Origin: Bin107 sp965221655 | GTDB lineage: Bacteria; UBA8248 | DNA: 64,000 nt | Reading direction: 5' to 3' | Assembly: GCA_965221655.1 (NCBI GenBank) | Contig: OZ244906.1 | Coordinates: forward strand, 496,001 to 560,000 | In this document: piece after piece, positions 33,301 to 40,873 of the stretch | Layout of the letters: each line of letters begins with the position of its first letter | Numbering within the stretch: the first letter of the stretch is position 1 | Position numbers and translations under genes: made by a program | Notes under the pieces: generated by a model | The model's database searches: none | What the model was told of the DNA's origin: nothing | The model's input: only the letters and a program-made list of their open reading frames with translations

Positions 33301-33489
33301 CAGAAGATATGGGTCGCGCGCGCTCTGGAGCGTGCGGGCGGGCTTTACGAAAAGGCCGGCAGGCACTCCCTCGCCCTGCGGGTGTATAAAAAAATGGAAA
33401 AGGTGGCGGAGGATCCCGCGTTTCGACGCAAGGCTCGCGCCGCCATCAAGCGCGTCGCGAAGCGCATGAAGACTCGTGCACGTAGATGA
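30358..33489 (+). CDS. Very large exported TPR-repeat protein 2
   Basis: 1043 aa; a hydrophobic signal (LLTGLVLVFCGYLWSAGVGW) is followed by a proline-rich stretch of about 70 residues and then about 25 TPR-like repeats, such as HMAVEYLNKNAPVEALAIFE, NFRALLRGYPKSKVADEARY and GALQAYRDVVAQYPANVLAA. A basic tail ends KRVAKRMKTRARR. It begins 12 bp after TPR protein 1, with GGGGGAG before the ATG. The same neighbours (ExbB/ExbD/TonB) follow within 37 bp. Role inferred as a periplasmic scaffold driven by the ExbB/D motor; no homologous domain is named with certainty. Confidence 0.85.
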   Translation: MRLLARDARCGLLTGLVLVFCGYLWSAGVGWSEGARAARGSQLALSLPSVVVESPSIEHLIAARVRPAPPKRLGVRLPSIFVQPDIPAVRLPPRPVPVEKKPKPTLAQEFFGSFSSAVLDESGKFHMAVEYLNKNAPVEALAIFEELTKSTGLASRRAASLFWAGETLLRLRRTREAAQRRERLLEASPKGGSHYVAAARYALAQERCEARDYKACLALLEGQAWAQGTFAREEAIFLKGWARQKMGSFDEAVAAWGVLADEKGRLALRARVALGHFYLSRGDHLRAEENYATAESLVPAKGGRTDALVAERLYGIGWARLLRGRAEEARRAFSLFAQRYPAHPLEDFVRVGLLSCDIESLSVVKPEEWNARLVEFARGGRKKLASALRLQLAWKLFRMGVYEEASVLAGKVSDEFPLGRIYRIARIVEGLSQYHLDRIKRAYGILRLGADYPPVSPHRLAERDAARSAAIGTAFAAFRLKDFAGAREVLKHWASLQGGGGGATPRDGLATLWYGEAAFELGNLAEAERAFRAVPESAPEFYRALAGIAWVQYRRKNWKKAADAFDRVFEYKADGVLAAEALARAGEARFNLRNYDGALKSFEQVERKYKGSGVAREALYQKAKLLFRRSRFAAAEENFRALLRGYPKSKVADEARYMLALLPFRKGDYALAHEKLLDFVENHKDSPFAAEGYLRLADSSYNQGRYREADRLYRLMMTRYPSHPKLPEAVYGRLLSHLQLGEYADFLSGARGYIDRYPENNLSISLAFQIGEVLRTQRDLVGALQAYRDVVAQYPANVLAAQALLRIASIHRGRKNIDKALDAYEILLTRYPGAAFRADGLFGIGETLADIGRCTEAKQRLVKFLKEYPGHDYEMLARFTLGRCLVRLVEDDAALPHLVRVINSAFAAGLDLRTQAAFMVAEIHRKRRRYADAQRALDVVLDAGPPDSAAKAFFARAEVFAERGDPKAASEFLKLTYLYPDQKIWVARALERAGGLYEKAGRHSLALRVYKKMEKVAEDPAFRRKARAAIKRVAKRMKTRARR

Positions 33490-33526
33490 GAACCCGAGGC
33501 TCCCACTCATTCGAAGGTGTTGATTG

Positions 33527-34126
33527 ATGCTCGAATTCCTGGCCAAAGGCGGAGTGTTGATGGTTCCCTTGGGTGTTTGCTCCATCCTGGCTTTGGCCAT
33601 CATCCTGGAGCGGACCCTGAACCTGCGCACCCGAAAAATCATTCAGTCCGACGTGTTGCAGCAGGTCAGGGATTTGGTGGCGGAGAACCAGGTCTCGGAC
33701 GCCATGACGCTTTGTCGTCGCTATCCCTCCGTTATGGGCAGGATACTGCTCGTGACGATAGCGAACCACGAAAGGGACCGGGAGGAACTCCGCTCCATCG
33801 TGGAGGACGCGGGCAGGCAGGAGGTGACCACGCTCGACAGAAACCTGGGCGCTTTGGGTACGATTGCTGCCATCGCGCCGTTGCTGGGGCTCACGGGCAC
33901 CGTTTTCGGCATGATTCGCACCTTCGCCGTCATCAGCCAGAAAGGGATCGCCCACCCCAGCCAGCTCGCGGGCGGCATCAGCGAGGCACTCATCACCACG
34001 GCGACCGGCCTCGTGATCGCGATCCCCACGCTCATTTTCTACAACTATTTCACCACCAGGGTGGACCGCCTCATCCTGGAAATCGAAAAACATTCCTACC
34101 GGGTCGTTGAAACGCTCAAACGGTGA
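33527..34126 (+). CDS. exbB: MotA/TolQ/ExbB proton channel protein
   Basis: 199 aa inner-membrane subunit of an ion-driven motor. Helix 1 is GGVLMVPLGVCSILALAII, the conserved MotA/TolQ block is GALGTIAAIAPLLGLTGTVF followed by GMIRTF, and the third helix is LITTATGLVIAIPTLIFYNY. The ATG at 33527 has GAAGG upstream. It is followed by ExbD and a TonB-like protein, forming the complete energising unit. TolQ or AglR-type assignment is also possible. Confidence 0.9.
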   Translation: MLEFLAKGGVLMVPLGVCSILALAIILERTLNLRTRKIIQSDVLQQVRDLVAENQVSDAMTLCRRYPSVMGRILLVTIANHERDREELRSIVEDAGRQEVTTLDRNLGALGTIAAIAPLLGLTGTVFGMIRTFAVISQKGIAHPSQLAGGISEALITTATGLVIAIPTLIFYNYFTTRVDRLILEIEKHSYRVVETLKR

Positions 34127-34133
34127 GGACACA

Positions 34134-34559
34134 GTGAAATTCAGAGAACTCAGGCGCGTGAGAGCCGAACCCGGCATGACCGCCATGATCGATATCATCT
34201 TCTTGTTGCTTTTGTTTTTCGTTCTCAGTTCATCGTTCGTGCTCCAACAGGGGCTCAAGATAGAGTTGCCGCGCACCGTCACGCAGGAACACCCCGTGCG
34301 CAAGGATTTGATACTCATCATCGCCCGCGACAAGCGCGTCTTCCTCAACAACGATCAGGTGTCGCTCCAATCTCTCTGGGGTCGCCTGGTAGAAGAGTTG
34401 AAGGTGCAGCCCGAGGGCACGATCATCATCCGGGCCGACATCGGCGTGCCCCATGGCCTGGTGGTGCGCGTGATGGACATTGCCAAGCAGGCGGGTGCGC
34501 TGCGCATGTCGATTGCGACGGCGCCCGTGAAGCGGGTACAGAGAAAGCCGCCGAACTAA
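34134..34559 (+). CDS. exbD: ExbD/TolR-type motor protein
   Basis: 141 aa from a GTG at 34134 with GTGAGGA just before; a TTG at 34107 is the longer alternative. One transmembrane helix carries the proton-conducting Asp in MTAMIDIIFLLLLFFVLSSS, and a periplasmic domain follows with IELPRTVTQEHPV and VSLQSLWGRLVEEL. Together with ExbB it converts the proton gradient to force on TonB/TPR partners. Confidence 0.9.
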   Translation: MKFRELRRVRAEPGMTAMIDIIFLLLLFFVLSSSFVLQQGLKIELPRTVTQEHPVRKDLILIIARDKRVFLNNDQVSLQSLWGRLVEELKVQPEGTIIIRADIGVPHGLVVRVMDIAKQAGALRMSIATAPVKRVQRKPPN

Positions 34560-34584
34560 CCCGAAAGAGGCGGGCACGAATGCC

Positions 34585-35403
34585 ATGAGCCTGTCACTGG
34601 TACTCACGCTGTTGGTTTCCGCTGCCATGCATGCGGCGTTGCTCGCCTTCGGCCCCTCGGTCGAGTTGGCGTCGAGCTTTGCGGAGCGGACCCAGCTGAA
34701 CGTCGAGCTCGTGAACCGCGAGGTGCCCATCCCCGACGCCTTGTTACCCAAGCCCTTGCCTGAGGTTCCCTTGCCGATGCCGCTGGACCTCGCAAGCCTT
34801 CTGGAGCAGGAGAAGGCGCCCGCGCGCGACCTGAGCATGACCATGAAAGGCAAGTTCGAGGCGCCTGCGCCGGGTGCCTTGCCCGACAGCAAGCCGCTGC
34901 CACCTCCACCCACCGTCGAGATGCCCAAGCCCGTCGATATACCTGCAAAGGCATTTACAGGCCAAGCGCTGGGCGCGGACGCAGGGGTGCGGGAAATCAT
35001 TCTGCCTGCGAGGCAGATGGAGAAGCCCCGGGGGCTCGCGCCGGGAAAGAGCGTGCTCGTTCCCGACGCGGAGCGGCGCATACAGGAGGAAGTGGCGCGC
35101 CTGCGCGCTTCCCGGCGGAAGAGGCGCGCCACAATCGCCGGGCCGGTGGCAAAGCGGAGAATACTGTTCCGGCCCAAGCCGCCTGGGGTGGAGCGGCTCG
35201 AAAGCACGACGGAGATCGTGCTCAGATTCTGGGTGCTGCCCGACGGCACCGTGGGCCGGGTGATTCCGGTGCGCAAAGCGAGCGCCTATCTGGAGGGGGT
35301 GGCGTCGAATCATCTGAAGCGCTGGCGGTTCAGTCCTCTCCCGCCGGGTGCTGCGGGGGAGGAGCAGTGGGGCGAGGTGACCTTTCATTTCCGTTTGCGA
35401 TGA
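34585..35403 (+). CDS. tonB: TonB-like energy transduction protein
   Basis: 272 aa with an N-terminal membrane anchor (LSLVLTLLVSAAMHAALLAF), a Pro-rich linker (PEVPLPMPLDLASL, then LPPPPTVEMPKPVDIP), a basic helix and a C-terminal TonB-like domain with VLRFWVLPDGTVGRVIPVRK and SNHLKRWRFSPLPPG. The LPDGxV...W.F.P pattern is typical of TonB C-termini. It starts 25 bp after exbD. The protein it contacts in the outer membrane is not in the window; the two TPR proteins are the likely partners. Confidence 0.82.
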   Translation: MSLSLVLTLLVSAAMHAALLAFGPSVELASSFAERTQLNVELVNREVPIPDALLPKPLPEVPLPMPLDLASLLEQEKAPARDLSMTMKGKFEAPAPGALPDSKPLPPPPTVEMPKPVDIPAKAFTGQALGADAGVREIILPARQMEKPRGLAPGKSVLVPDAERRIQEEVARLRASRRKRRATIAGPVAKRRILFRPKPPGVERLESTTEIVLRFWVLPDGTVGRVIPVRKASAYLEGVASNHLKRWRFSPLPPGAAGEEQWGEVTFHFRLR

Positions 35404-35413
35404 GGAGCACGCG

Positions 35414-35878
35414 GTGGAATACGAGGCGACGGGTCTGTTCTATGAGGACTTTGCAGAGGGCAGAGCGTGGAGAACCGCGGCACGCACAATAGGCGAGTCC
35501 GACGTCAACGCCTTCTCGGCCCTTACGGGTGACTACACCTACCTGCACACCGACGCGGAAGCCGCCGCCGAAACCCCTTTCGGCGAGCGGGTGGCGCATG
35601 GGCTGCTCGGGCTTTCGTTCCTGATGGGGCTGGTAACGCGCCTCGGCATCATCGAGGGTACGGTCGAGGCGTTCCTGGGGCTCGAGTGGCGTTTCCGCGG
35701 CCCGATTCGGCTCGGCGACACCATTTGCGGCGAGGTCGCCGTGAAGTCGCGCCGCGTTTCGAGCAAGGGTCAGGGGTTGGTGACGTTCGCGATGCGGTTG
35801 TTGAACCAGAAAAACGAGACCATCCACGAGGGCGACGTCACCATCATGGTCGAGCGCAGGGGCAAGGCGGACACCTAG
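35414..35878 (+). CDS. MaoC-like hot-dog dehydratase
   Basis: 154 aa hot-dog fold protein related to (R)-specific enoyl-CoA hydratases. It contains TIGESDVNAFSALTGDYTYL followed by HTD, then TPFGERVAHG, the hydratase motif with catalytic Asp and His. The start is GTG at 35414 with GAGGAG 8 bp before. Its gene is 10 bp after tonB but the function appears unrelated. No partner enzyme for acyl-CoA metabolism is adjacent. Confidence 0.85.
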   Translation: MEYEATGLFYEDFAEGRAWRTAARTIGESDVNAFSALTGDYTYLHTDAEAAAETPFGERVAHGLLGLSFLMGLVTRLGIIEGTVEAFLGLEWRFRGPIRLGDTICGEVAVKSRRVSSKGQGLVTFAMRLLNQKNETIHEGDVTIMVERRGKADT

Positions 35879-35926
35879 GCAACTCTTTTTATATCAACTG
35901 TTTGTGAAGTTTTTTCCTCTCCCCAC

Positions 35927-36169
35927 TCATCCTCCCACGATGGGCGGGAACACGCAGAGTTCGCACCCCTCCGGCAGGCGGACGGATTTTTTCGCGTGCC
36001 TCCCGTCGAGCAGGACGATGTAGGCCTCCTCGTAGGGTATCTCGAAGCGGTCCAGCACGTCGTACACGCGCGCACCCTCGGGCAGCGCAATCTCCGCCGT
36101 GCCGTCCGCGTCCGTTTCAGGCGGCATTTTTTCCGCAAAATCCGCAAACAATTTGATGCGTATCTTCAT
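35927..36169 (-). CDS. MoaD/ThiS-family sulfur carrier protein
   Basis: 80-aa ubiquitin-fold protein ending in Gly-Gly (CVFPPIVGG). It begins KIRIKLFADFAEKMPPE, has IALPEGARVYDVLDRFEIPY in the middle and PEGCELCVFPP before the tail, the pattern of MoaD/ThiS carriers activated by adenylation to a C-terminal thiocarboxylate. It lies 44 bp after larC on the same strand, so it is probably in the lar operon. No E1-like activating enzyme (MoeB/ThiF) is in the window. Confidence 0.8.
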   Translation of the reverse strand: MKIRIKLFADFAEKMPPETDADGTAEIALPEGARVYDVLDRFEIPYEEAYIVLLDGRHAKKSVRLPEGCELCVFPPIVGG

Positions 36170-36213
36170 CGCGGGTTTCTCTGCGTCTCGAGCCGAATTC
36201 TTGAGAACGCGAC

Positions 36214-37440
36214 TCACGCCCCGTCGCCGAGCGCTTCTCTGGCGCGTGCGGCGGCGGCGGCCATCACCTCCTTGAGCGGCGTTCCGCTCGCCTCCGCCAG
36301 GCGTCTGCAATCCTCGTATTCGGGTGCAATGTTCACTCGTTCGCCGCCGAACGCGCCCTGTTTGACGCGCACCCGCCCCCAGGGCAGCTCTACCTCCAGC
36401 CACGAACGCTCGGCGACTGCGCGCTGCGTCGTGCGGCGGCGCACGCCCAGCGTCGAGGTTTCTCTGAACAAAAACCGGGTGAGCGCCTCCTCGCGGGAAA
36501 GAGGTGCGAGAACCGTTATCAGCTGCCCCGGCCTTCCCTTTTTGCCCGTGGCCGGAATGGCGAATGCATCGAGCGCGCCCGCCCCCATCGCCCCCTCGAT
36601 TACGTGGGGCAGGAGTTCGGGGTTCATGTCGTCCACGTTGGCTTCGAGCACGGCGACGACGGCGGGCGCCTCGCCCGATTCCGCTGCGGCCTCGCCCAAA
36701 AAGGCGCGCACGACGTTGGGCACATCTTTCTGCTCCTTGTCGCCCGCCCCGTAGCCCACCCGCACGATGCGCATGTCGGGCAGGGCGCCGAACCACTCCG
36801 CACTCTCCCCCAGAAGCAGAGCGCCCGTGGGCGTGAGCACCTCGCCCGTGAGGCCGTTGTCCACCACGGGTATGCCCTCGAGCAGCTTCGCAGTCGCAGG
36901 CGCGGGAACCGGCATCCGCCCGTGGGCGCACTGCACGAAGCCGCTCCCCACAGGCAGGGGCGAGGCCGCGACCCGCTCGATTTCCAGCATGTGCAGACCC
37001 AGAAAATAGCCCGTAATGTCCACGATGGAGTCCACCGCGCCCACCTCGTGGAAATGGACGGTCTCCACATCCACGCCATGGATGCCCGCTTCTACCACCG
37101 CCAGGCGGTGGAACGCGGCCAGTGCGCGCGCCCTGGGCGCCTCGGGTATGGGCGCGGCCTCAAGAATCTCCCGAATGCGCGCGTACGTGCGGCCATGCCC
37201 GTGGCTGCCGTGGGCGTGTTCGCCGTGGGTGTGTTCTTTGTTTGTATGCAACTGGAAGTTACATGCCGTAACTCCTTGTTTTGTAATTTTTTCTGCAGAG
37301 ATAGAATAATCGGCGAGGTCGAGCTTCGCGAGCTCTGCTTCCAGGGCCTTGAAATCGAGACCCAGGTCGATCAGCGCACCCAGCAGCATGTCGCCCGCCG
37401 CCCCCGCGAAGCAGTCGAAGTAGAGGGTTTTGGTCTTCAC
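36214..37440 (-). CDS. larC: Nickel-pincer cofactor biosynthesis protein LarC
   Basis: Inserts nickel into pyridinium-3,5-bisthiocarboxylic acid mononucleotide to make the nickel-pincer nucleotide cofactor. 408 aa from a GTG at 37440 (KTKTLYFDCFAGAAGDMLLG follows), overlapping the larB stop as GTGA. A His-rich stretch (HTHGEHAHGSHGHGRTY, near residues 75-92) is the expected nickel store; FHEVGAVDSIVDI and GEVLTPTGALLL are LarC landmarks. It is a single intact frame, unlike Lactobacillus, where larC1 and larC2 require a frameshift. Confidence 0.93.
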   Translation of the reverse strand: MKTKTLYFDCFAGAAGDMLLGALIDLGLDFKALEAELAKLDLADYSISAEKITKQGVTACNFQLHTNKEHTHGEHAHGSHGHGRTYARIREILEAAPIPEAPRARALAAFHRLAVVEAGIHGVDVETVHFHEVGAVDSIVDITGYFLGLHMLEIERVAASPLPVGSGFVQCAHGRMPVPAPATAKLLEGIPVVDNGLTGEVLTPTGALLLGESAEWFGALPDMRIVRVGYGAGDKEQKDVPNVVRAFLGEAAAESGEAPAVVAVLEANVDDMNPELLPHVIEGAMGAGALDAFAIPATGKKGRPGQLITVLAPLSREEALTRFLFRETSTLGVRRRTTQRAVAERSWLEVELPWGRVRVKQGAFGGERVNIAPEYEDCRRLAEASGTPLKEVMAAAAARAREALGDGA

Positions 37441-38195
37441 GCTCGCACCGCGAGTTTGTTGATGAGGTGGGCCTGGCACGCCGCTCCAAAGCCGTTGTCC
37501 ACGTTCACGACGCTCAATCCGGAGGCGCACGAATTCAGCATGGCGAGCAGGGCCGTCAGCCCCCCCAGGTTGGCCCCGTAGCCCACCGAGGTCGGCACCG
37601 CGATGACGGGCCGGTCCACCAGACCCGCCACCACCGAGGGGAGTGCCCCCTCCATGCCCGCCACGGCGACTATGGCGTTGGCCGCGCGCAGGGTTTCGAC
37701 CTCGGCCAGCAGGCGGTGCAGGCCCGCTACGCCTGCGTCGTAGACGCACGCGACCCCCGAGCCCAGTGCGCGCGCGGTAACCGCCGCCTCCTCGGCCACC
37801 GGCAGGTCGGAGGTGCCCGCACAAACCACCGCAATCGATCCCACCGCAGCGGGGGGATTTTCTTCGGGAATCTCGACGATGCGCGCCGCCTCGTGGTGTC
37901 GTGCGCGGGGGGAGAGGGCGCACAGGGCGTCGGCCTGCTCCGCGTTCGCGCGGGTGAGCAGCACGGCCTGGCCCTTCGCCATCAGGCTCTCGGCGATTTC
38001 CACGACCTGGGCTTTCGTCTTGCCCGCGCCGAAGACGACTTCGGGAAAGCCGTTTCTGAGCGCGCGGTGGTGGTCCACCCGCGTGTGGCCCAGGTTCTCG
38101 AAGGGCAGATCGCGCAGGCGCGCGGCGGCGGCGTCCGGGGCAAGGCGGCCCTGGCGCACGTCTTCGAGGAGCGCGAGAAGGGCTTCTGGATTCAC
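37437..38195 (-). CDS. larB: Nickel-pincer cofactor biosynthesis protein LarB
   Basis: Carboxylates and hydrolyses nicotinic acid adenine dinucleotide to start the nickel-pincer cofactor. 252 aa from a GTG at 38195, overlapping larE as GTGA. The N-terminus (NPEALLALLEDVRQGRL) and FPEVVFGAGKT lead to a PurE-like core with GTSDLPVAEEAAVTARALG and SVGYGANLGGLTALLAMLNS. These fit LarB closely. The order larE-larB-larC with overlapping stops and starts indicates one tightly coupled operon. Confidence 0.93.
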   Translation of the reverse strand: MNPEALLALLEDVRQGRLAPDAAAARLRDLPFENLGHTRVDHHRALRNGFPEVVFGAGKTKAQVVEIAESLMAKGQAVLLTRANAEQADALCALSPRARHHEAARIVEIPEENPPAAVGSIAVVCAGTSDLPVAEEAAVTARALGSGVACVYDAGVAGLHRLLAEVETLRAANAIVAVAGMEGALPSVVAGLVDRPVIAVPTSVGYGANLGGLTALLAMLNSCASGLSVVNVDNGFGAACQAHLINKLAVRA

Positions 38196-39031
38196 GAGAG
38201 GATGAGCAGGTCGGACGCCCGTTCGGAGGCGAGCGCTTCGTTCATGCTGCCCGAGCGAAAGCCCTCGAGGTCGAGGGTCACGTAGGTGAAGCCCGCCTTT
38301 TTCATGTGCGCAACCACGCGGTGCGAGAGGTCTTCGCTCACCAGTCGCGCGAGGTCGCTGCTCGGCACCTCGATTCTGGCCACCGTGCCGTGGTGGCGCA
38401 CCCGCAACTGGCGAAAGCCCATCGCGCGCAGGGCGGCTTCGGCCCTTTCGACCTGGGCGATCTTCTCGGGGGTTATACGGTCGCCGTAGGGAAAGCGGCT
38501 GGAGAGGCACGCCTGGGCGGGCTTGTCCCAGGTGGGCAGGCCGAGGGATTTCGAAAACGCGCGGATGTCTTGCTTCGTCATTCCCGCTTCCATGAGCGGG
38601 CTGCGCACGCCCAACTCGCGCGCCGCCTGCATTCCGGGGCGGTAATCTCCCTCGTCGTCGGCGTTCGAGCCGTCCACGATGACGGCCACCCCCTCCGCCT
38701 CCGCCACGCGGCGCAGCACCGTGTAGAGTTCGTTCTTGCAGAAATAGCAGCGGTTCGGCGGGTTGTTGCCGAACGACTCGTCGGCTATTTCGTCGGTGTC
38801 CACGATGAGGTGGCGAATGCCGATGCGCGCGGCCAGTGCGCGCGACTCCTCAAGCTCCGACGCCGCCAAGGTTACGGAGCGGCCCGTGACCGCTATCGCC
38901 CGCGCCCCCAGAACCCGGTGGGCCGCCTGGGCGAGAAAGGTGCTGTCCACGCCCGCGGAGAACGCGACGAGCACACTGCCCATCTCGCGCAGGGCGTCTT
39001 CGAGCTTCGTAAGCTTCGCGTCTCTCGCCAT
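38192..39031 (-). CDS. larE: ATP-dependent sacrificial sulfur transferase LarE
   Basis: PP-loop enzyme that adenylates the cofactor precursor and donates sulfur from its own Cys. 279 aa. The PP-loop is FSAGVDSTFLAQAA near residue 24. The cysteines in NNPPNRCYFCKNELY (near 95) include those found in both single-Cys and cluster-binding LarE types; a third Cys is in QACLSSRFPYGDRIT. Three conserved Cys would fit the 4Fe-4S LarE type, which recycles sulfur instead of sacrificing a Cys; this is inference. Preceded by GGGAGG. Confidence 0.92.
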   Translation of the reverse strand: MARDAKLTKLEDALREMGSVLVAFSAGVDSTFLAQAAHRVLGARAIAVTGRSVTLAASELEESRALAARIGIRHLIVDTDEIADESFGNNPPNRCYFCKNELYTVLRRVAEAEGVAVIVDGSNADDEGDYRPGMQAARELGVRSPLMEAGMTKQDIRAFSKSLGLPTWDKPAQACLSSRFPYGDRITPEKIAQVERAEAALRAMGFRQLRVRHHGTVARIEVPSSDLARLVSEDLSHRVVAHMKKAGFTYVTLDLEGFRSGSMNEALASERASDLLILS

Positions 39032-39062
39032 GGCTCTTTACCTCCCAAGCGGTGCACGACCC

Positions 39063-39092
39063 ATTCTAGCCCGTAGCGCTCATGGAGGGCAA
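39063..39092 (-). promoter_or_regulatory. Sigma-70-like promoter of the lar operon
   Basis: TTGCCC (39092-39087), 18 bp spacer, TAGAAT (39068-39063) on the minus strand, with the same hexamers as the rex promoter. Predicted start near 39056 gives a leader of about 25 nt to larE. Confidence 0.5.
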
Positions 39093-39235
39093 CGCATCGA
39101 CATTCGCGGTTCCGTGGCGTATGAGGAGGCCGCCCCGCTTTCGCTCTCCGTCCGGCGGTGGTTTAATGCGGCGAGCGTCGCCGGGGGCAACGCTCTGAGG
39201 TGTCGTTTTCCGCAAAGCAAGGGAGGTCGCCGAAG

Positions 39236-40324
39236 TTGGACGTGGAAGCTCTCCTGAGAAAGGGCGTCTCCTCGCTGCGCGCCTACGTGCCGGGCCGCTC
39301 CATCAAGGACGTGGCCGCCGCATACGGCCTGCGCGAGGTCGTGAAGCTCGCAAGCAACGAGAACGCCCTGGGGCCGGCCCCCGGCGCCATCGAGGCGATT
39401 CGCGGCGTGCTGGATGGCCTGCACCGCTACCCCGACGGTGCGGCGAAGGCTCTGGTCGGTCGGCTTGCGCAGAATTTGGGCGTATCCCCCGCCCGCGTGT
39501 TCGTGGGAAACGGAGGCGACGACGTCATCTCCGTCCTCGCGCGGACGTTTCTGAACGAGGGAGAGGAAGTCGTCATCCCCCGGCCCACGTTCAGCCCCTA
39601 CGCCCACGTGAGCCGGGTGATGGGCGCGCGCGTCGTCCATTCGCCTCTGCAGCACATGCGCATAGACTTAAAAGACGTGCGCAGCAGAATTTCCCCGCGC
39701 ACGAAAATTGTCTTTTTGTGTTCACCGAACAACCCCACGGGCGGGATACTGACCAGGGACGAACTCGTCTCGTTTCTCGAAAACCTGCCCGAGGGCGTGC
39801 TCGTGCTTCTCGACGAGGCTTACGGCGATTTCGTGGACGATCCCGACTGGCCCGACAGCGTCGCGCTGACGGAGCGCTTCCCGCTCGTGGTTTTGCGTTC
39901 GTTCTCGAAAATCTACGGACTGGCGGGGTTGCGCGTGGGCTTCGGCGTGGGTGCGGAGGAGGTGGTCGGGTACATGAACCGCGTGCGCGAGCCCTTCAAC
40001 GTGAACGAACTCGCCCAGGCGGCGGCGTTGGCCGCACTCGACGACGCGGACTACAAGGAGCGCGCCGTCGCCCTCGTGCGTGCGGGCAGGGAGGCGCTTT
40101 ACCGCGCGTTCGACGCGATGGGGCTGGAGTATGTCAGGAGCCAGGCCAACTTTGTCTTCGTGCGGGTGGGGGAGGGCGATGCTGCCCTGGAGGCGCTTGT
40201 CCGCACAGGCGTCATCGTCCGCCCGGGCAGTGCCTTTGGGTGTCCCGCGTGGATTCGCGTAACGGTCGGCCTGCCTGCCGAGAACGAGCGTTTCCTCCGC
40301 GCCCTCGAGCGATTTCTCTCCTGA
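39236..40324 (+). CDS. hisC: Histidinol-phosphate aminotransferase
   Basis: PLP aminotransferase of histidine synthesis; related enzymes also act on aromatic amino acids. 362 aa from a TTG at 39236, with GGGAGG 9 bp upstream; a GTG at 39200 is the longer alternative. KLASNENALGPAP near the N-terminus, VFLCSPNNPTGGILT, LDEAYGDFV and the PLP lysine in LRSFSKIYGLAGLRVG are diagnostic. It is a stand-alone his gene here; no other his gene is in the window. Confidence 0.93.
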   Translation: MDVEALLRKGVSSLRAYVPGRSIKDVAAAYGLREVVKLASNENALGPAPGAIEAIRGVLDGLHRYPDGAAKALVGRLAQNLGVSPARVFVGNGGDDVISVLARTFLNEGEEVVIPRPTFSPYAHVSRVMGARVVHSPLQHMRIDLKDVRSRISPRTKIVFLCSPNNPTGGILTRDELVSFLENLPEGVLVLLDEAYGDFVDDPDWPDSVALTERFPLVVLRSFSKIYGLAGLRVGFGVGAEEVVGYMNRVREPFNVNELAQAAALAALDDADYKERAVALVRAGREALYRAFDAMGLEYVRSQANFVFVRVGEGDAALEALVRTGVIVRPGSAFGCPAWIRVTVGLPAENERFLRALERFLS

Positions 40325-40407
40325 GGGCGTCCGGGGCTGCGCTTGACGCCACTTCGCGCAACGTTCCGCGCGGAAGGGCGTAGGAAAACTTTCCACCCAC
40401 CCCAAAG

Positions 40408-40440
40408 ACGGAACGCCCGAGGAGGGGCGTTCCGTTCTTT
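40408..40440 (+). terminator. Rho-independent terminator after hisC
   Basis: ACGGAACGCCC (40408-40418) and GGGCGTTCCGT (40425-40435) form an 11-bp stem with a 6-nt loop, followed by TCTTT. It lies 84 bp after hisC and 20 bp from the end of hup on the other strand, so it may serve both. Confidence 0.75.
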
Positions 40441-40459
40441 CGGGAGGCTGGTTGGTCGC

Positions 40460-40735
40460 TTATCTGTTGACCGCGTCCTTGAGGCTCTTGCCCGCCGTGA
40501 ACTTGGGCGCTTTGCTCGCCCTGATCTCGATCGTCTCGCCCGTCTGGGGGTTGCGGCCCTGGCGTGCGGCGCGCTTCGACACGGAAAACGTCCCGAAACC
40601 GACGAGCGAGACACGCCCCCCGTCCTTGAGTGCCTGGGTGATCGAGTCGATCACGGAGCCGAGCGCGCGGCCCGCGGCTGCTTTGGATATTCCTGCGTCG
40701 GCGGCAATCTTCTCTACGATGTCGGATTTTTGCAT
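40460..40735 (-). CDS. hup: HU-family DNA-binding protein
   Basis: Small basic nucleoid protein that bends DNA. 91 aa: DIVEKIAADAGISKAAAGRA forms the N-terminal helices, VSLVGFGTFSVSKRAARQGR with NPQTGE forms the DNA-binding arm, and APKFTAGKSLKDAVN closes the family motif. The length and GFGTF/RNPQTG motif are standard for HU/IHF. A promoter is visible about 65 bp upstream. Confidence 0.96.
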   Translation of the reverse strand: MQKSDIVEKIAADAGISKAAAGRALGSVIDSITQALKDGGRVSLVGFGTFSVSKRAARQGRNPQTGETIEIRASKAPKFTAGKSLKDAVNR

Positions 40736-40806
40736 TGCTTTTTCCTCACGAGATGTGCGGACGGTTTTTAGTTTTTTGTACTTTTCTTTATTGCGGCAGA
40801 TGCAGA

Positions 40807-40835
40807 AAGTTATCCCAGCCGGGCACGGAGGTCAA
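40807..40835 (-). promoter_or_regulatory. Sigma-70-like promoter of hup
   Basis: TTGACC (40835-40830), 17 bp spacer, TAACTT (40812-40807) on the minus strand; an alternative -10 GATAAC is shifted by 2 bp. Leader length about 65 nt. Confidence 0.45.
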
Positions 40836-40873
40836 CAGGCAATTCGGGGGCGGAACACGATTTTTTCGGCGCG

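Noticed and set aside
36214..37923. Longer larC reading frame beginning at 37923
   Set aside because: The extra N-terminal part is the shadow of larB; the GTG at 37440 overlapping the larB stop fits the known LarC start and length.
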